From positions 20,028,269 through 20,092,268 of the forward strand of contig CM055076.1 of assembly GCA_029204045.2 (NCBI GenBank): 64,000 nucleotides of DNA. The letters are read 5' to 3'. The notes under the pieces were generated by a model. That model was not told the DNA's origin and did no database searches. It saw nothing but the letters and a program-made list of their open reading frames with translations. The DNA comes from Tillandsia leiboldiana. Lineage: Eukaryota; Streptophyta; Magnoliopsida; Poales; Bromeliaceae. The translations under genes were made by a program, and so were the position numbers. This document shows, piece by piece, positions 34,851-47,043 of the stretch (position 1 is its first letter; the number at the start of each line of letters is the position of its first letter).

Positions 34851-36700
34851 TTGCTGCTTATGTTCTGTTTCGGTAGTGCAGGAACATGAAAGGATTATGA
34901 CTCCCTATCTGCACTTGATCTATTTTTCTCCAGGCATAAAACATGATTAAAATCATACTACTTATTCTCTCTATTTTTTATTTTTTTCCGCATGAGTGAA
35001 AAAAGCTTTTATTGTTGTCTCTCAATTTTATTAGTGCTGGAGTTATATATGACTCTCTATAAGTTGTCCATCAATCTATTTATAGGAATTAAAAGAAAAA
35101 AAATGACTAATTTCTTACTACATGCTTGTGTTCTTCAGTTTTTTTGGCGCAGGATTAGACTCCGATTACATGTATTCCTTTTTTTAAAAAAAATCTTTAA
35201 AGAAAGAAATTTCCCTCTTTTGGGGCAGGGAGGGTACATGCTTCGATTTTGTTTCTCCTCAATTTATATTCATATATCCTTAAGATAATTTATTGTTCAA
35301 ATATTGCTGCATATATGGTAAATTTCATAGCCTGGTCATAAGCTTGTTTACATTTTGTCTATTAACTAATGAAGTTGTTAAACATTGTTTTAAAATGTGT
35401 TTCAAATTATATTGTTTTTTTCAGCAGTATAATAGGCACCATATTAAATTTGTAAACTCAATTTCAGCAGTATAAATCATGCTTTAAATTTTATTGAACA
35501 TTTTTTTGTTTTTAGTGCAGGTGATATCAACATTTAGAGTAAATTTGGTGGATGCTCCGGTGATAAGACTCTGTTGACTCATCGCAAAAGGAAAATTATA
35601 GCTACACTGCAGCAGACATCAACTTGCAACCACATCTTGCAGCATCTTACGTTTACTTTATTTACATTATTTAAAAACACTTCAGTTTCATTACATATTG
35701 AATACACAAAAAAAACTGAAGTGTTACTGCTTATGTTCTGTATTTGGTGGTGCAAGAACGAATTAAATACTCTATCGATTTTTCTATAGGAATGTAACAA
35801 GACCATAATAAACTACCTATGTATTTCTATTTTCTATTGTTCTCTTTGGTGTATGAATTAAAAAAACTTCTATTATTATAGTCTATCGATTTCGTCCTTG
35901 TTACGAAGAATGATTAAAGTTTTAATTCTTTGTGTACATTCTCCTATTTTTCTTGGTGCAGAATCGGAGTAAGACTACTACATGTAGTCTCTCTCTATAT
36001 ATATACATAATGTGTATAAGTGTCTTTAATGTAGCTTAATTTTATTGGTTATTTTTTTTTCACTGCTTAATTAGTGTCTTTAATGCAAGCTGAAGGATAT
36101 TTTGAGTGTCACAAATATTTGAGTGTAAGTAAGGATAATTACATTATAAATTTTGGAGATTGGAATTTGGAGATGTATGTTAAATTAGAGGTCAAAGAGT
36201 AATAATCTGTGTGTTCTATGATGGCAAGATAGCAAGACATCACTGTAGTTTTATTTCTCTCCACTTTATCTGCACAACTAGCAAATCTCTTTGCTTGATG
36301 AGCTTGTTTTGTTTTATTTATTTTTTCCTATGATCTGATGAAGTTGTTGAGCTTCTTTGAAGTGGGCAGAGTATCTCATGTCTAAACATTGCATCAAAAT
36401 TCATTTTGAATTATTTTTTTTCTTTACCAGCATAATGAGTACCCAGATTAAAGTTTTGAACTTAATCTCAGTGGTATAAATTAATTATACTTCAAATTTT
36501 GTTCAACTTTCGAAGTTTTTAAGCTGTTGCACTTCAGAATGCATCAACTTGTAATCGCATCCTGCAGCTGCTGCCTATTTTTAATTTCTCTACAATTTTC
36601 AAAAAGAAATTAAATCTCTATATCCATTGAAGACAGAAAAGCAAATTCAAAACTGAAAACAAATTCAGTTTTCAATCTATATAAGTTTGGTTTCGATTTA
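34850..36700 (+). repeat. CNL downstream repeat module, copy 1
   Basis: Segments recur at 39276-40140, 40574-40850 and 63240-63680: TTTTCTTGGTGCAG followed by a GGA-TTAG/CGGA variant, TTCAGCAGCATAA, GAGTAAATTTGGTGGATGCTCC, and TGGCAAGATAGCAAGACATC. Within this copy, 35425-35560 and 36405-36500 are also similar. Several small ORFs exist but none resembles a protein. It is probably derived from the 3' end of ancestral CNL transcripts. Confidence 0.6.
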
Positions 36701-37060
36701 GATTTTGCGAACGATTCATTTCGGGTTTTTTTTTTGGTCTTCACTCCTCTCTGCAGTTCTTTATTTTTAAACAGGGTTTAAAGAGTTTCTCTCTCTAAGA
36801 TGTCTTGAGAAGAACTACTCACATTTCGAAGTAATCCCCTCAAATTTCACATTTCTCTTTTCTTTGGTTAAAATGTATGAACACGCAGTGAATCCTTTTT
36901 CTTTTTTTTTTTTTTTTTTTCCTTTTTTTTTGTCATTGCTAGCCCTGCAACTCTTTAAAGATTGTAATCTTATAACTTCCACCATCCAATGTCCACTATA
37001 TTCCAACTTTTTTTTTTTTTACTATTAACCAAAAAAAAAGGTGAAGTAAATTCTAATAAG

Positions 37061-37787
37061 TGCTTGAATTGGGGTTGGTAAAGATTACAATCTTTAATTA
37101 ATTTGTTTGTTTTATTTTGTAATTTTGAATTTTGTGGGGGATTGTTGTTTAAAATTCAAAATCTAAACTTATTTTAATTTATATCTTATTTTTATTTTTT
37201 ATTTTATTTTATTGTGTTTTTAATTTATTTTATTTTTTATTATTTTTTTATTTGCGTAACGTTCGCGCGTAGGTACGCGCGGGCGTTACGCGGCTTCATG
37301 GGCGTTACGCGCGGGCGGTACGCGCCGGCCCATACGCTCCGCTCCCCCGTTAATTAGAACGTTGGCAAACGTTCTAATTAACGTGTCATGTAATATATGT
37401 AGATACTTATATATATATAGGGCAGCGGGGTGGAGTGAGGGTGAAGACTTTTCTTGCAGAGAAAGAAAAACAGAAAAAGGGATCTATTTTGAAATTTGAT
37501 TTTAAGAAATTCTATCGTTGATTTTACTTTGGGTGTTGAAGAAGCTCCGTCAACCTCTTCCGCGTTCGTGTCCGTAGGAGGAGGAATTCCGGTCGTATCT
37601 TGGGGCGGTGTTTTCGATTAATTCCGCACGAAGGAGGGAAATACGCCTTAGGACAGTGCCTCGCGCGCTTCCGGATCTCTCGTATTTGGATTTAGCGATT
37701 ATCTGTAAGTCTAATTTATTTTGTTATCACAAATATTTAGTTAGATTTTAATAACAATCAAAATATTATTTTGGGTAAATCCCAACA
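37061..37787 (+). mobile_element. Probable 5' LTR of a truncated gypsy element
   Basis: It lies directly before the gag frame. It has a TATA-rich stretch at 37408-37420 followed by a plausible transcript start, a GCG/TTACGCG-rich block at 37255-37345, and a hairpin at 37349-37382 (two 15-base arms around GGCA). It ends near AAATCCCAACA at 37787. The left edge is uncertain and no canonical tRNA-Met primer site follows. Confidence 0.45.
37349..37382. repeat. 15-bp-arm hairpin in LTR U3
   Basis: GTTAATTAGAACGTT, loop GGCA, then the exact reverse complement. It sits about 25 bp before the TATA-rich stretch. Confidence 0.9.
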
Positions 37788-37879
37788 GAGTATGGGGTTA
37801 CAGTATGGGATTAGGAGTCCCGGTATGGCATTTGAGTCGAGTCGATCATTGACCTTAACCCCGTTTTGTGTCTCAGGAG

Positions 37880-39289
37880 ATGGTACGTCCCCTGTCTGGC
37901 AGGCGTGGTGGTGGGCGCATTCTTGCTAGTGAGTCTGATGTTTTGGACCGTGTTCAGCGCCTCGAGGAATGACTGACAGTGTTAGAGAGGTTGGTTCAGC
38001 AGATCGCACAACAACAGGTGACCGTTGGGACCAGCCGGGTTTTACCCTCTGTCCAGACTGCTAAGGGAGCTACTGACCCTCCTGCTGACGTTGTGTCACC
38101 TGTGGTGGCTGGTGTTGATTCTATTAGAGCGACTGGTGCTATACCAGTTGCCGCCGTGACGGCAAATCCGACAGTCATGGCCACTGGAGTGTCTTCTTTT
38201 CCAACCGGGCATGCAATCTTTGCAACTGGTGATGTTGCTTTAGCGGCAGAGCGGGCCCGAGTTAAGGCAAACTTGGTGGAATTCTTAAAGTTTAAACCTC
38301 CGAGCTACGATGGCGTGAGTGATGACCCATGGGCTGTCCAGAAGTGGGTCGATCACATGGAGAAGTTGTTTAGGGATCTCTATGTCGAGGAAAGAGATAA
38401 GGTCCATTTGGCAGCCCATTTTCTTGAGGGCGATGCCAACTGTTGGTGGTCAGGATTGCTGCGTCGTCACTATGCTACTACGCCCCTTCCATCATGGGGG
38501 CAATTCAAGGAAGTGTTCTTTGGCCAGTATTTCAAGGAGAGCACCAAGGATAGTCTGGAGAGAGACTTGGGAAGATTACAACAAGGGAACCGAACTGTAT
38601 AGGAGTACGAGCGAGACTTCTCTCGTATCGTCAGCTTGATTCCACATGTGGTTCGTGATGAATGGCACAAGGCCAAGATGTTCGCGAAGGGTCTGCGGCC
38701 TGACATACGACGGCTACTTTCTTCAGTAGGCAGAATAACATTCGACGATTGTTTCGAACGGGCCCTACGGATTCAAAATGATATGGAAGAGGAACACATT
38801 GAGCAGGAAACTGCGGCTAAAGGCAAGGAGAGGAAGCGGCCTCATTCGTGGTTTGGGGGTGAGTCTTCAAACAGCAAGAGACCATTCAAGCACCCTCGAT
38901 CTCAATCAACCATCAGGAGTGCACCGACATTCAGCTAGCAGCAGGGTGGCAAGTTCTGTGCAATTTGCGGTGGGAAGCACCTGATGATTGTTTGCTCCCG
39001 CCGGCATGGCCATTGTTTCACGTGTGGGCAATCGGGGCATAAGCAAGCTGATTGCCCTCAAGGATTTGATGTGGTTCAACCTACCGTTTCTACCTATGCA
39101 ATTCCACATGAGAACCAAGGTAATGCGTTCGGCGCGATTTCAACGGGGTGTCCCTCAGCTTCATACCTGGGTGAGAGAGCGTGTTCGGCAATTGAGGGTC
39201 GAGTCGATAGTATGGCTCGACATGGAGGCGACACACCCGGGAATGCAAACGCAGGTCCTTGTTGCGGAGTATGTTTAAAGTTTTACTGA
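37880..39289 (+). pseudogene. Ty3-gypsy gag pseudogene
   Basis: One reading frame from ATG 37880 (MVRPLSGRRGGGRILASESD) to 39289 carries three in-frame stops: TGA at 37967-37969, TAG at 38600-38602 and TAG at 38936-38938. The retrotrans_gag core is clear: FLKFKPPSYDG, DDPWAVQKWVDHMEKLF, FLEGDANCWW, then LGRLQQGNRTV, stop, EYERDFSRIV, and FAKGLRPDIRRLL. A zinc knuckle CAICGGKHLMIVC/CFTCGQSGHKQADC follows. After VQPTVSTYAIPHENQGNAF no protease or pol follows; CNL-flank repeat resumes near 39280, so the element is truncated. It would have encoded capsid and nucleocapsid but cannot function. Confidence 0.88.
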
Positions 39290-40140
39290 TTTGTGTACGT
39301 TCTCCTATTTTTCTTGGTGCAGGATCGGAATAAGACTACTACATGTAGTCTATATATATACATGATGGGTATTGATGCAGGATCGAAATTATCCTAGAGA
39401 TAATTTAGTGGTTGAATATTCCTGCACAAGTAGCAAATCTCATAGCCTGGTGAACTTGTTTTGTTTCATATATTATCTGACAAAGTTGTTAAGCCTAGTT
39501 TAAACATTGCTTTCCAACGTGTTTCAAATCCTTTTTTTTTCTTTTCGTCAGCAGCATAACTGTTACCCTGACTAAGCTTGTGAGCTTAATTTCAGTGGTA
39601 CAAATTATACTTTAAATTTTGTTAAAGTTTTTATGTTTTTTAATAAAGGTTGTATCAATTTGGGAGTAAATTTAATAGGTGCTCCGTCGATAAGACTCGG
39701 TCCGACTCATTGTAAAAGAAAAAAAATGAGGGCAACACTGCCGCAGGCATGAACTTGCAACCAGATTCTGCACTTGTTTACTTCTTTACAAGTTTCATAA
39801 AAATTTCTAATTTCATTTGGTGTTGGATACACAAAAATAAACTCAAAACTGAACCAGACCGAAAATTTATGTTGTATGCTCTTTTCAGTTTTCCAATCTG
39901 TTTAACTTTGGCTTTGATTTAGAATAATTCATTTCATTGTTTCTTTTTTATGTGTGTAGTTCTTTATTTATCTATTTATTTTAACCATGTTCTGAGACCT
40001 CCTCAACTATAGGCCATTGTGAAACAGGCCCTTTTTTTATAATTTGAGTTATTTTAGTTAAAGTGAAAATTTTCTTAAGTTTAATGGCTCTATTAGCTAC
40101 CGGTTGTTTTAGCTTTATTTGATTAAAACCATTAAATTGA
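39276..40140 (+). repeat. CNL downstream repeat module, copy 2
   Basis: 39276-39375 repeats 35915-36010 (TTCTCCTATTTTTCTTGGTG, ACTACTACATGTAGTCT), and 39550-39700 repeats 35425-35570. It continues after the MITE at 40574-40850, which matches 36022-36245. No gene is present. Confidence 0.65.
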
Positions 40141-40154
40141 TGGATTTCTACGTG

Positions 40155-40156
<2 letters not shown>

Positions 40157-40191
<35 letters not shown>

Positions 40192-40201
40192 GAGTCGTGC
40201 T

Positions 40202-40286
<85 letters not shown>
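40157..40286. repeat. (TA)n microsatellites
   Basis: TA runs at 40168-40190 and 40205-40286 flank the MITE at 40287. A third TA run lies at 40519-40560. Confidence 0.97.
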
Positions 40287-40290
<4 letters not shown>

Positions 40291-40515
40291 TCCGGCTATT
40301 GTGCGTACAAGCACCAAGCAAAGTAATTGGTGCTTGTAAGTTTTCTACCGTTAAATCTAATTCTTTGATTAATTCTATCCCTTAGATCATACTATTTCAT
40401 CAACCATCCACTAAATCTAAGGGATCCACCATCATCCGAACCGCACATTTCTACATCCAATAATAAAAAACTCACAAGCATAAATAATTTTATACTTTTA
40501 CAAGCATAGAAGCTC

Positions 40516-40518
<3 letters not shown>
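40287..40518. mobile_element. (TA)n-flanked MITE, copy D
   Basis: Between two TA tracts. Ends GAGTCCGGCTATTGTGCGTA and (inverted) TTGAGCTTCTATGCTTGTAA are partly inverted repeats. The body shares TTTCTACCGTT, CCATCCACTAAATCTAAGGG and ATCCACCATCATCC-like blocks with copies A and B. Confidence 0.65.
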
Positions 40519-40566
<48 letters not shown>

Positions 40567-40850
40567 GTGTCATTAATGTAGCTTAATTTTTCTGGTTTTT
40601 TGTTTTCACTGCTTAATTAATCTTCCCTCTAGAAGACCAATTAGCAAGCTAAAGAATGCTCTAGAGTGTCACAAATAAATGAGTGTAAGCATAAGCCTCT
40701 AGAGAAGGATGATTACATTACTTATTTTGAAGATCAAGATTTGGAGATATTTGTTTAATTAATTAGCAAAGTGCACTAAGGTTAAAGAGCAGTAATCTCT
40801 GTGTTCTGTTATGGCAAGATAGCAGGATATCACTTCAGCTGTACTCTAAG

Positions 40851-41045
40851 GCCACGTTTGGTTGGGGGATAAAGGGTGAATAACCCCTTTATTCTCTAAT
40901 TCCTGTCAAATAGTGTTACAAAATAGTATGGGATAAATTTTTTTTTTTATCTCTGGCTTAACGGGTTATTCTGGGATAATCCGTTAAGCCTTATTCCTCT
41001 CCCCCTATGGAATAAGATTTTATCTATGGGGGCAGTAAATGGAAT
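40851..41045 (+). mobile_element. Short Harbinger-derived fragment
   Basis: GGCCACGTTTGGTTGGGGGA at 40851, preceded by TAA, matches the left TIR of the 9.2-kb Harbinger, and the next 190 bp follow 4098-4300 (GGATAAAGGG, the near-palindrome at 40958-40990, the GGGGGCAG block). No matching right end is seen, so it is a truncated copy or a MITE missing one end. Confidence 0.7.
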
Positions 41046-42160
41046 TTTACTTTTTGGTAACTGATTAACTTCCAAATTGTAGTGAATAAGATTCATAATT
41101 TTGATGATGTGGTGGATGATTGTTTTGGCCAAAATAGATGTCAAATTCTTCTTATATATAAGACATTATTCTCCCTACAATCAAGTTGTTTTTCATGCTC
41201 AGTTCAGTTTTTAATTTGTATAAGTTCGGTTTTGTTTCAGATTTTCCAAACACTGCATTACAGTGTTCCTTTGCTGTCTATATTTAGTACCTAAGCGTCA
41301 TGGACACTGACGCGGTGATTCAACAACTTTCAAAAAATTAGAATACGGACACGACATAAACACAGATAAAAAAATATAATATAATTAATTTAATAATATA
41401 TATTTATTATATATAAAATATAAATTTTGGTAAATTATTATTATATTTCATATACGAATGAAATTTATAAAATTTTTTATTGATAGTTTATATATTTTAA
41501 GAAAAAAAAAATTTCACCATACATAATTTATTTATATTGTTCAAAAAAAATTTTGTATGTACTTATCAAGAAGTTAAAATATTTATCATCTTACATTATA
41601 CATGTATAAAAAAATAAAATAAAAAAGTATATATATTTTTTTAGTTGTATGCGCTATGGATTGACATTGAACGCGCGTCCAAGAAATATCCATATTGGAT
41701 ACGAGTCTGACACGGACACGAAAACTTTGTAGAAGTGTCCATAATACATAGATGAGTACACTCCGTTGAATAGCTCCTTATATTCCTTTTTCTTTTTCTT
41801 TTTCTTTTTTAATTTACATCCTCTCAACTTTTTTTTTGAGTTATTTTAGTTACTTAAAGTGAAAACTTTGTTAAGTTTAATGGCTCTATTAACTGTCCGT
41901 TGATTTAGTTTTATTCGCTAACAATTGATTAAAACCATTAAAGTATTTGTTTAGCTATAATTTAATGTTTCAATAAAATTATTTTTAGTAATTTTATATG
42001 TAACCAAACACCACACATTATGTGCAATGAGAAACAATTGCCTAAACCCAGTGTAAATATTCTCTGTATGCAACTCACCTATATACGATCCCATAAGTTT
42101 GATCTAAAATATCTAAAGAGCCTATATTGGAAAAATTATGATTACTCATTTTGAAAAAGG
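41046..42160. other. Non-coding sequence, possible old repeat at 41295-41760
   Basis: No gene seen. Around 41300 (TGGACACTGACGCGG, ACGGACACGACA) and 41680-41740 (GAGTCTGACACGGACACG, GAAGTGTCCATAA) related GACAC motifs bracket an AT-rich core, suggesting a decayed foldback element. Its boundaries cannot be fixed. Confidence 0.35.
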
Positions 42161-42758
42161 TAAATTTCAAATTGCCCCCTTGTGGTACAACGTGCTTTCA
42201 CTTTGCCCCCATGCGGTTCAAAAAGTTTTATTTTATTTTTTTGCAGTTTAATTTATTATTTATTTTACCATCCTATGATTAAAAAAGTTATACTTAACTA
42301 TCTTACGATTTAAGTATAACTTTGGAGCATCAAACTGCCGTTGAAAGTTAACATTTTTGTCTGGCTAGTTCTCCGAAGGAGGGTCCTGACTAGGGACATC
42401 TTACAGAAAAGGAACTGGATCGGGCCCAGTTGCTGCGCCTGCCTAGGCCCCGAGGAAACAGCAGATCACCTCTTCGTCTCCTGCACCAGTGCTAAATCGC
42501 TACTGGAAGCCTTGCTGCCTAACAAATTGGAGATCTGTAACTGTCCATCCGTCGATAGGCTGTGGGAGGCGAGCTCGCACAAGAAGAGGGCATGGAGTAG
42601 AAGGACCCTAATCACCATCGCGACCACCTGGTGGATGGTTTGGTTGGAAAGAAACAGAAGGGTCTTCGAAAACAAGAATTGTAGCCTAAGATGCTATTCT
42701 TGCCGAAATCAGACTCTCCCGCTCGAACTGTACTAGATTCTGCGCCTAGGCACTCTCC

Positions 42759-42804
<46 letters not shown>

Positions 42805-43095
42805 GGCCCGGCTGCTCGACTGCAGATACCGGCTGCCCTGTAGCTGAATTCATCTCCGCCTTGAATGAAGCGGCAGCATGCTGCCTTTCTCTCAAAAAAA
42901 AGAAAAAAAAAAGAAAAAAAAAAAAAAGAACTATCTTATGGGGCATTTTTTAATTTTTCATTCGGTAATTATTTTTAAAAATTTTTACTTTGCCACCCGT
43001 TGGACATAAACTTTTTTGATGCGATAAAAATTAATTGACAGGAGAGTATAGTGAAATTTTTGAAATCATAATGTGACATAATAAAATGGACAGAA
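42161..43095. mobile_element. Foldback MITE interrupted by a LINE
   Basis: It opens TAAATTTCAAATTGCCCCCT and carries CACTTTGCCCCCATGCGGTT, like the intron MITEs; similar sequence resumes after 42938 (TTTTACTTTGCCACCCG, GGAGAGTATAGTGAAA). The right terminus is degraded. Confidence 0.6.
42306..42928 (+). mobile_element. 5'-truncated LINE with RT zinc-binding domain
   Basis: An open frame at 42341-42736 encodes KVNIFVWLVLRRRVLTRDIL, CCACLGPEETADHLFVSC and WWMVWLERNRRVFENK, the zf-RVT domain at the C-terminus of plant L1-type LINE ORF2. A 3' UTR with a T-run (42762-42803) and an A-rich tail (about 42894-42928) follow. A 10-bp direct repeat AACTATCTTA flanks it (42296-42305 and 42929-42938). Only the last part of ORF2 remains, so it cannot transpose; such 5' truncation is typical of target-primed insertion. 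Confidence 0.85.
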
Positions 43096-44549
43096 ATTTA
43101 TTCAATTTATAAGAAATCGATGTCAAAACATTTATTTATTTATTTATTTATTTTATAAATAGGCCATTTAAATACAAAAGTTGTAGCCAATAATTAATTC
43201 CCTTATGTAATTACTATTACTTAATTTTTCAATGAGCCACTGTCATTTACTACAAGATTTTGAAAAAAATAATAATTACTTTAACATCAAGTAAAATAAA
43301 AAATCAATAAATATTCATCTTTTCATTTTTTTTTTCTAATTTTTAAAAATTTATATTTGCCTTTTATAATTTTGTCTTTTCATCCACTCCATTAACATCA
43401 AAACTTTTTAAAAATATATCTAAAAATTTAAAGGTGCAAAACATAGATTTTTAAAAAATTAAAAAATAATAAAAAATAATTATTTACAGAATTTTCTTTT
43501 ATATTTTTATCTAAATTTTAATTTTAAGATCTTTTTGAATGAATTTTAGAAATGCAATGTATGTAATGTAATTATATGCAGACAACAGTTTCTCTGTCAG
43601 TAATAATTGAGATTGGTTGTTGTTGCAGAAGTGAGACAATTTTTTTGAGCTTTGACTTGTTCGTCTTCTCTATGATATTTTAAATAAGTATTTAAGAAAT
43701 TATTTTTTTTCAATTTTTCTTTGCTATGTACTATAAGTCTCTCCCTAATTTTTCTTTGCTATGTACTATACATCTGGTACCGATTGCGAAACAAGTGCTT
43801 GTCTTGCGAGATTAAATAGCTACTAAATTATATATTTTTTTAATAATTATATCAAACATTTCTTCCCATGATCGCTCTTGAATTTTTTTTTTTATAGTCC
43901 CGCTGGGATTCAAACTCAAAAGCTATCATGGTAAACTACGTAAAATAATTATTACTCACGATAAGTTTAAGCTATCGGAGAATGGTGTTATGTATGAGCT
44001 TAGGCTTTTTAATTGGACCGAGATGTGAATTTGATTTAAATAGAAGAGAATTAAGAGTCTATTTAGAAATCAGAATAAAATATTTAAGAACAACCTATTC
44101 CGTATAAAAATTTTGTAGAGTGATATTTATGATTTGATAGAATAATATATTTTATCTACGATGTAATTTATTTATTTAAAAAAATAACTTGAAAACTAAA
44201 TATACCGAGTATCTAATTTTAGATATTTAATGACACTCCACATTCACTAAATAAATAAATTTCTCAAATATATTAAGAAGATAAACCGAACAAAATATTC
44301 AACCGAGCCTAATAAATGAATGTGCCATTAATTTCTCTCTTAGTATAGGAGTGGCGTGGGGGTATTATTGATTGTCAAACAACCGGACCAAAAATTCCTA
44401 TACTTTGACATGTATGTATTCCAAAACTTACCACTTTTTTATACACCTCAACCTCTATTTCCTCTTTCTCCAACTTATGCACTCCAGGTGTTTGATCAAT
44501 TGCGTGACCAAATAGTGGTGAAGTAGTAGTAGGAGATATTTGGAGGATT
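43096..44549 (+). promoter_or_regulatory. 5' flank of the second CNL
   Basis: 43550-44230 resembles 15960-16620, and 44450-44549 resembles the 5' UTR sequences at 14690-14786 and 28950-29025 (CACTCCAGGTGTTTGATCAA, then TTTGGAGGATTATGG at the start codon). Around 43893-43990 an inserted stretch includes GGGATTCAAACTC, a tRNA B-box-like motif read on the other strand, perhaps a SINE remnant. No gene. Confidence 0.5.
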
Positions 44550-47043
44550 ATGGCTTTTCCTTTCATAGCCGAATCGGCGGTGTCGGTGATCATCAAGAAT
44601 CTTGTTAGCACATGCTCATCCTACCTCGAGGCGTGCCCAGCAGCGAGCGATATGCAGGATGAGCTCGAAAGGCTGCAATTCTCCCTTCCGCAGGTCCAGG
44701 CAGTCTTCACTGCAGTTGAGGAGGGTGCGTCGATCATGGCGCAGAACAAGGCGCTAGATACGTGGCTGTGGCAGCTCAGAGACACCGTAGAGTGCGCGGA
44801 GGACGTGCTCGACGAGCTGGACTACTATGAGCTAGAGAAGACAATACAAGATCGAGATGACAAGGTGCGTGACAATATTCTCTTTAAATTCAAGAGAAAG
44901 TTTGATAGTTTCGTTAATCGTATCTTTAGCGATGACACATTGAAGCGGTTGAGGGAGGTTGTCAAGGGGTTAGATAGGGTTGTTGCCGGTATGGGGCCAC
45001 TCCTTCAACTTGTTACTGGGTTATATGGCCCTAACATTAAGTGTCGAAAGCTCGAGGAAGTTAAGAATGCTCACGAGACTAGCTCCTTGTTAACCGAAAG
45101 TGAGGTTCTCGGACGAGACAAGGAGAGGGAACTGATGGTCGAATGGTCGATCAAACCGGGAGATGTTGATGACTCTGCTTTTACAATTGTTGGTATGGGT
45201 GGGCTCGGAAAGACCACCCTTGCCCAACTAATCTGTCATGACAAAAGAGTGTGAGAGTATTTCGACCCAATTATGTGGGTTTGCGTTTCTCAAGACTTTG
45301 ATGCAGCTGCGATAACAAGAAAGATGTTGGAAGGTGTAACTAGTGGGTGTTTTGGTGACAAGAGTCTAAATGCACTCCATGAGGTTCTTAAACAAAACCT
45401 TACGTCGAAGAGGTTTTTGCTCATACTGGATGATGTTTGGAACGATGATAAAACAATGGAGTGGGAGAAATTGGTTGCTCCTTTGAAATTCAGACGGAGA
45501 GGAAACAAGATCCTGTTGACAACTAGAATGGGTTCAATAGTGGATATGGCAGCAAAAGTGATGAAATGCAAACAAGAATCATTAAATCTAAATGAGTTGG
45601 AGGAGAGCGATTGTTTGTCGCTTTTCAATAAGCATGCATTCCTTGGTGTGAACCCTGACGATTATAGAAACTTACAACCGATTGGTGAGAAGATAGCGAA
45701 AAAACTTGGAGGGTACCCATTGGCAATAAAGATTTTGGGAGGGCTGCTAAACTCCTGCATGGATTATGACTACTGGAAAAGAATTTTGAAAGAAAACACT
45801 ATGAAATTACAACAAGGAAAGGATGACATCTTGACCATTTTAAGGTTAAGTTATGGCCATTTACCCACAAACTTACAACTCTGCTTTAGATATTGTAGTA
45901 TATTTCCTCAAGATTTCAGGTTTAAAAAGAAAAGGTTGGTCAATATGTGGATAGTTTCAGGTCTGATTCCACAGTCTATTTGTGGAAGGCAGAGGCCAGA
46001 GGACATTGGAAGGGAGTACTTAGATCTTTTGACAAGAAAATCATTCTTTACTTGCGAAACTAGTGATAATGAGTTGAAAATTTCTAAACGCTATTTTATG
46101 CATGACTTGCTGCATGACCTTCCACAATCTGTTTCTCTAGGGGAATGCATCAGAATAAGAGGTGATGTTGTAGGACATATTATTTCAAAAACTGTTCGAC
46201 ACTTATCGTTTGAAAACATAAAATTTATTTCCATCAGAGCAATCTCCAATCTTAAGAACTTGCGCACTCTTATCATTTCTGTTGAAGAGAAATATAAGCA
46301 TAATGCAGATCATTTATTTGTGTTTAATGAGGTTATAAAGGGATTTAAAAACTTACGCTTATTGAGCATTGACGTGAAGTTTGACTTATATAAAATGCCC
46401 AATGCACTTAATAGCTTGATACACCTCCGCTACCTATCTCTTCCGAAAAGAGTGGTAATGAATGAAAGTTTCATGAACTTCTTTTGTTCAACTCTATGTA
46501 GGCTTTATCACCTAGAATTCCTGAAGTTCCTTACTTATGGAACGACTACTGATATTATTGAATACAATGGTTTGACTAACTTGGTCAACTTGCGTTCATT
46601 AGATGTTCGTTATGATGAGACAAAAAAATTTCCTTATGTTAGCAAACTACCCTTCATCCAGAAACTAGAAAATTTTTTGTCCAAGAGGAGAGTGGTTACA
46701 AAATTGGGGAACTAAAGTGTGATGACCCGGATCTTCATTGAGGGTTTATGGCTTGATCAGTGGCTTCTGGAGGATTATCTTGGGAGATGGGAGTGTTTGG
46801 GTGTGTATCGGACTCAAGAAATGGACTCAGTGCGTTGATTGGATTCCAAGTGTATTCGGGTACCCCCGTCGAATTTTGGGAGGAGCTTTGGGTAAAACGG
46901 AGGCCGTATTTGGATTCAGCGCGGAAAAACGATGAAAAACGACTATTTACTTGTATTTTTCTGAGTCCGGACGCCCAAAAACGGAGACCCGGAAGTTTCT
47001 GGCGCTTTTTGGTGCATGGGGAGAGCCGTGGACCGGCCTAGGA

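Noticed and set aside
34992..35806. Several 60-98 aa ORFs downstream of the intact CNL
   Set aside because: They fall in the repeated non-coding 3' module, are not conserved between module copies, and show no motifs.
40132..40385. YIYIYI-repeat ORFs
   Set aside because: Translation of the (TA)n microsatellite.
42746..42946. 66-aa Lys/Phe homopolymer ORF
   Set aside because: Product of the T-run and A-tail in the LINE 3' end.
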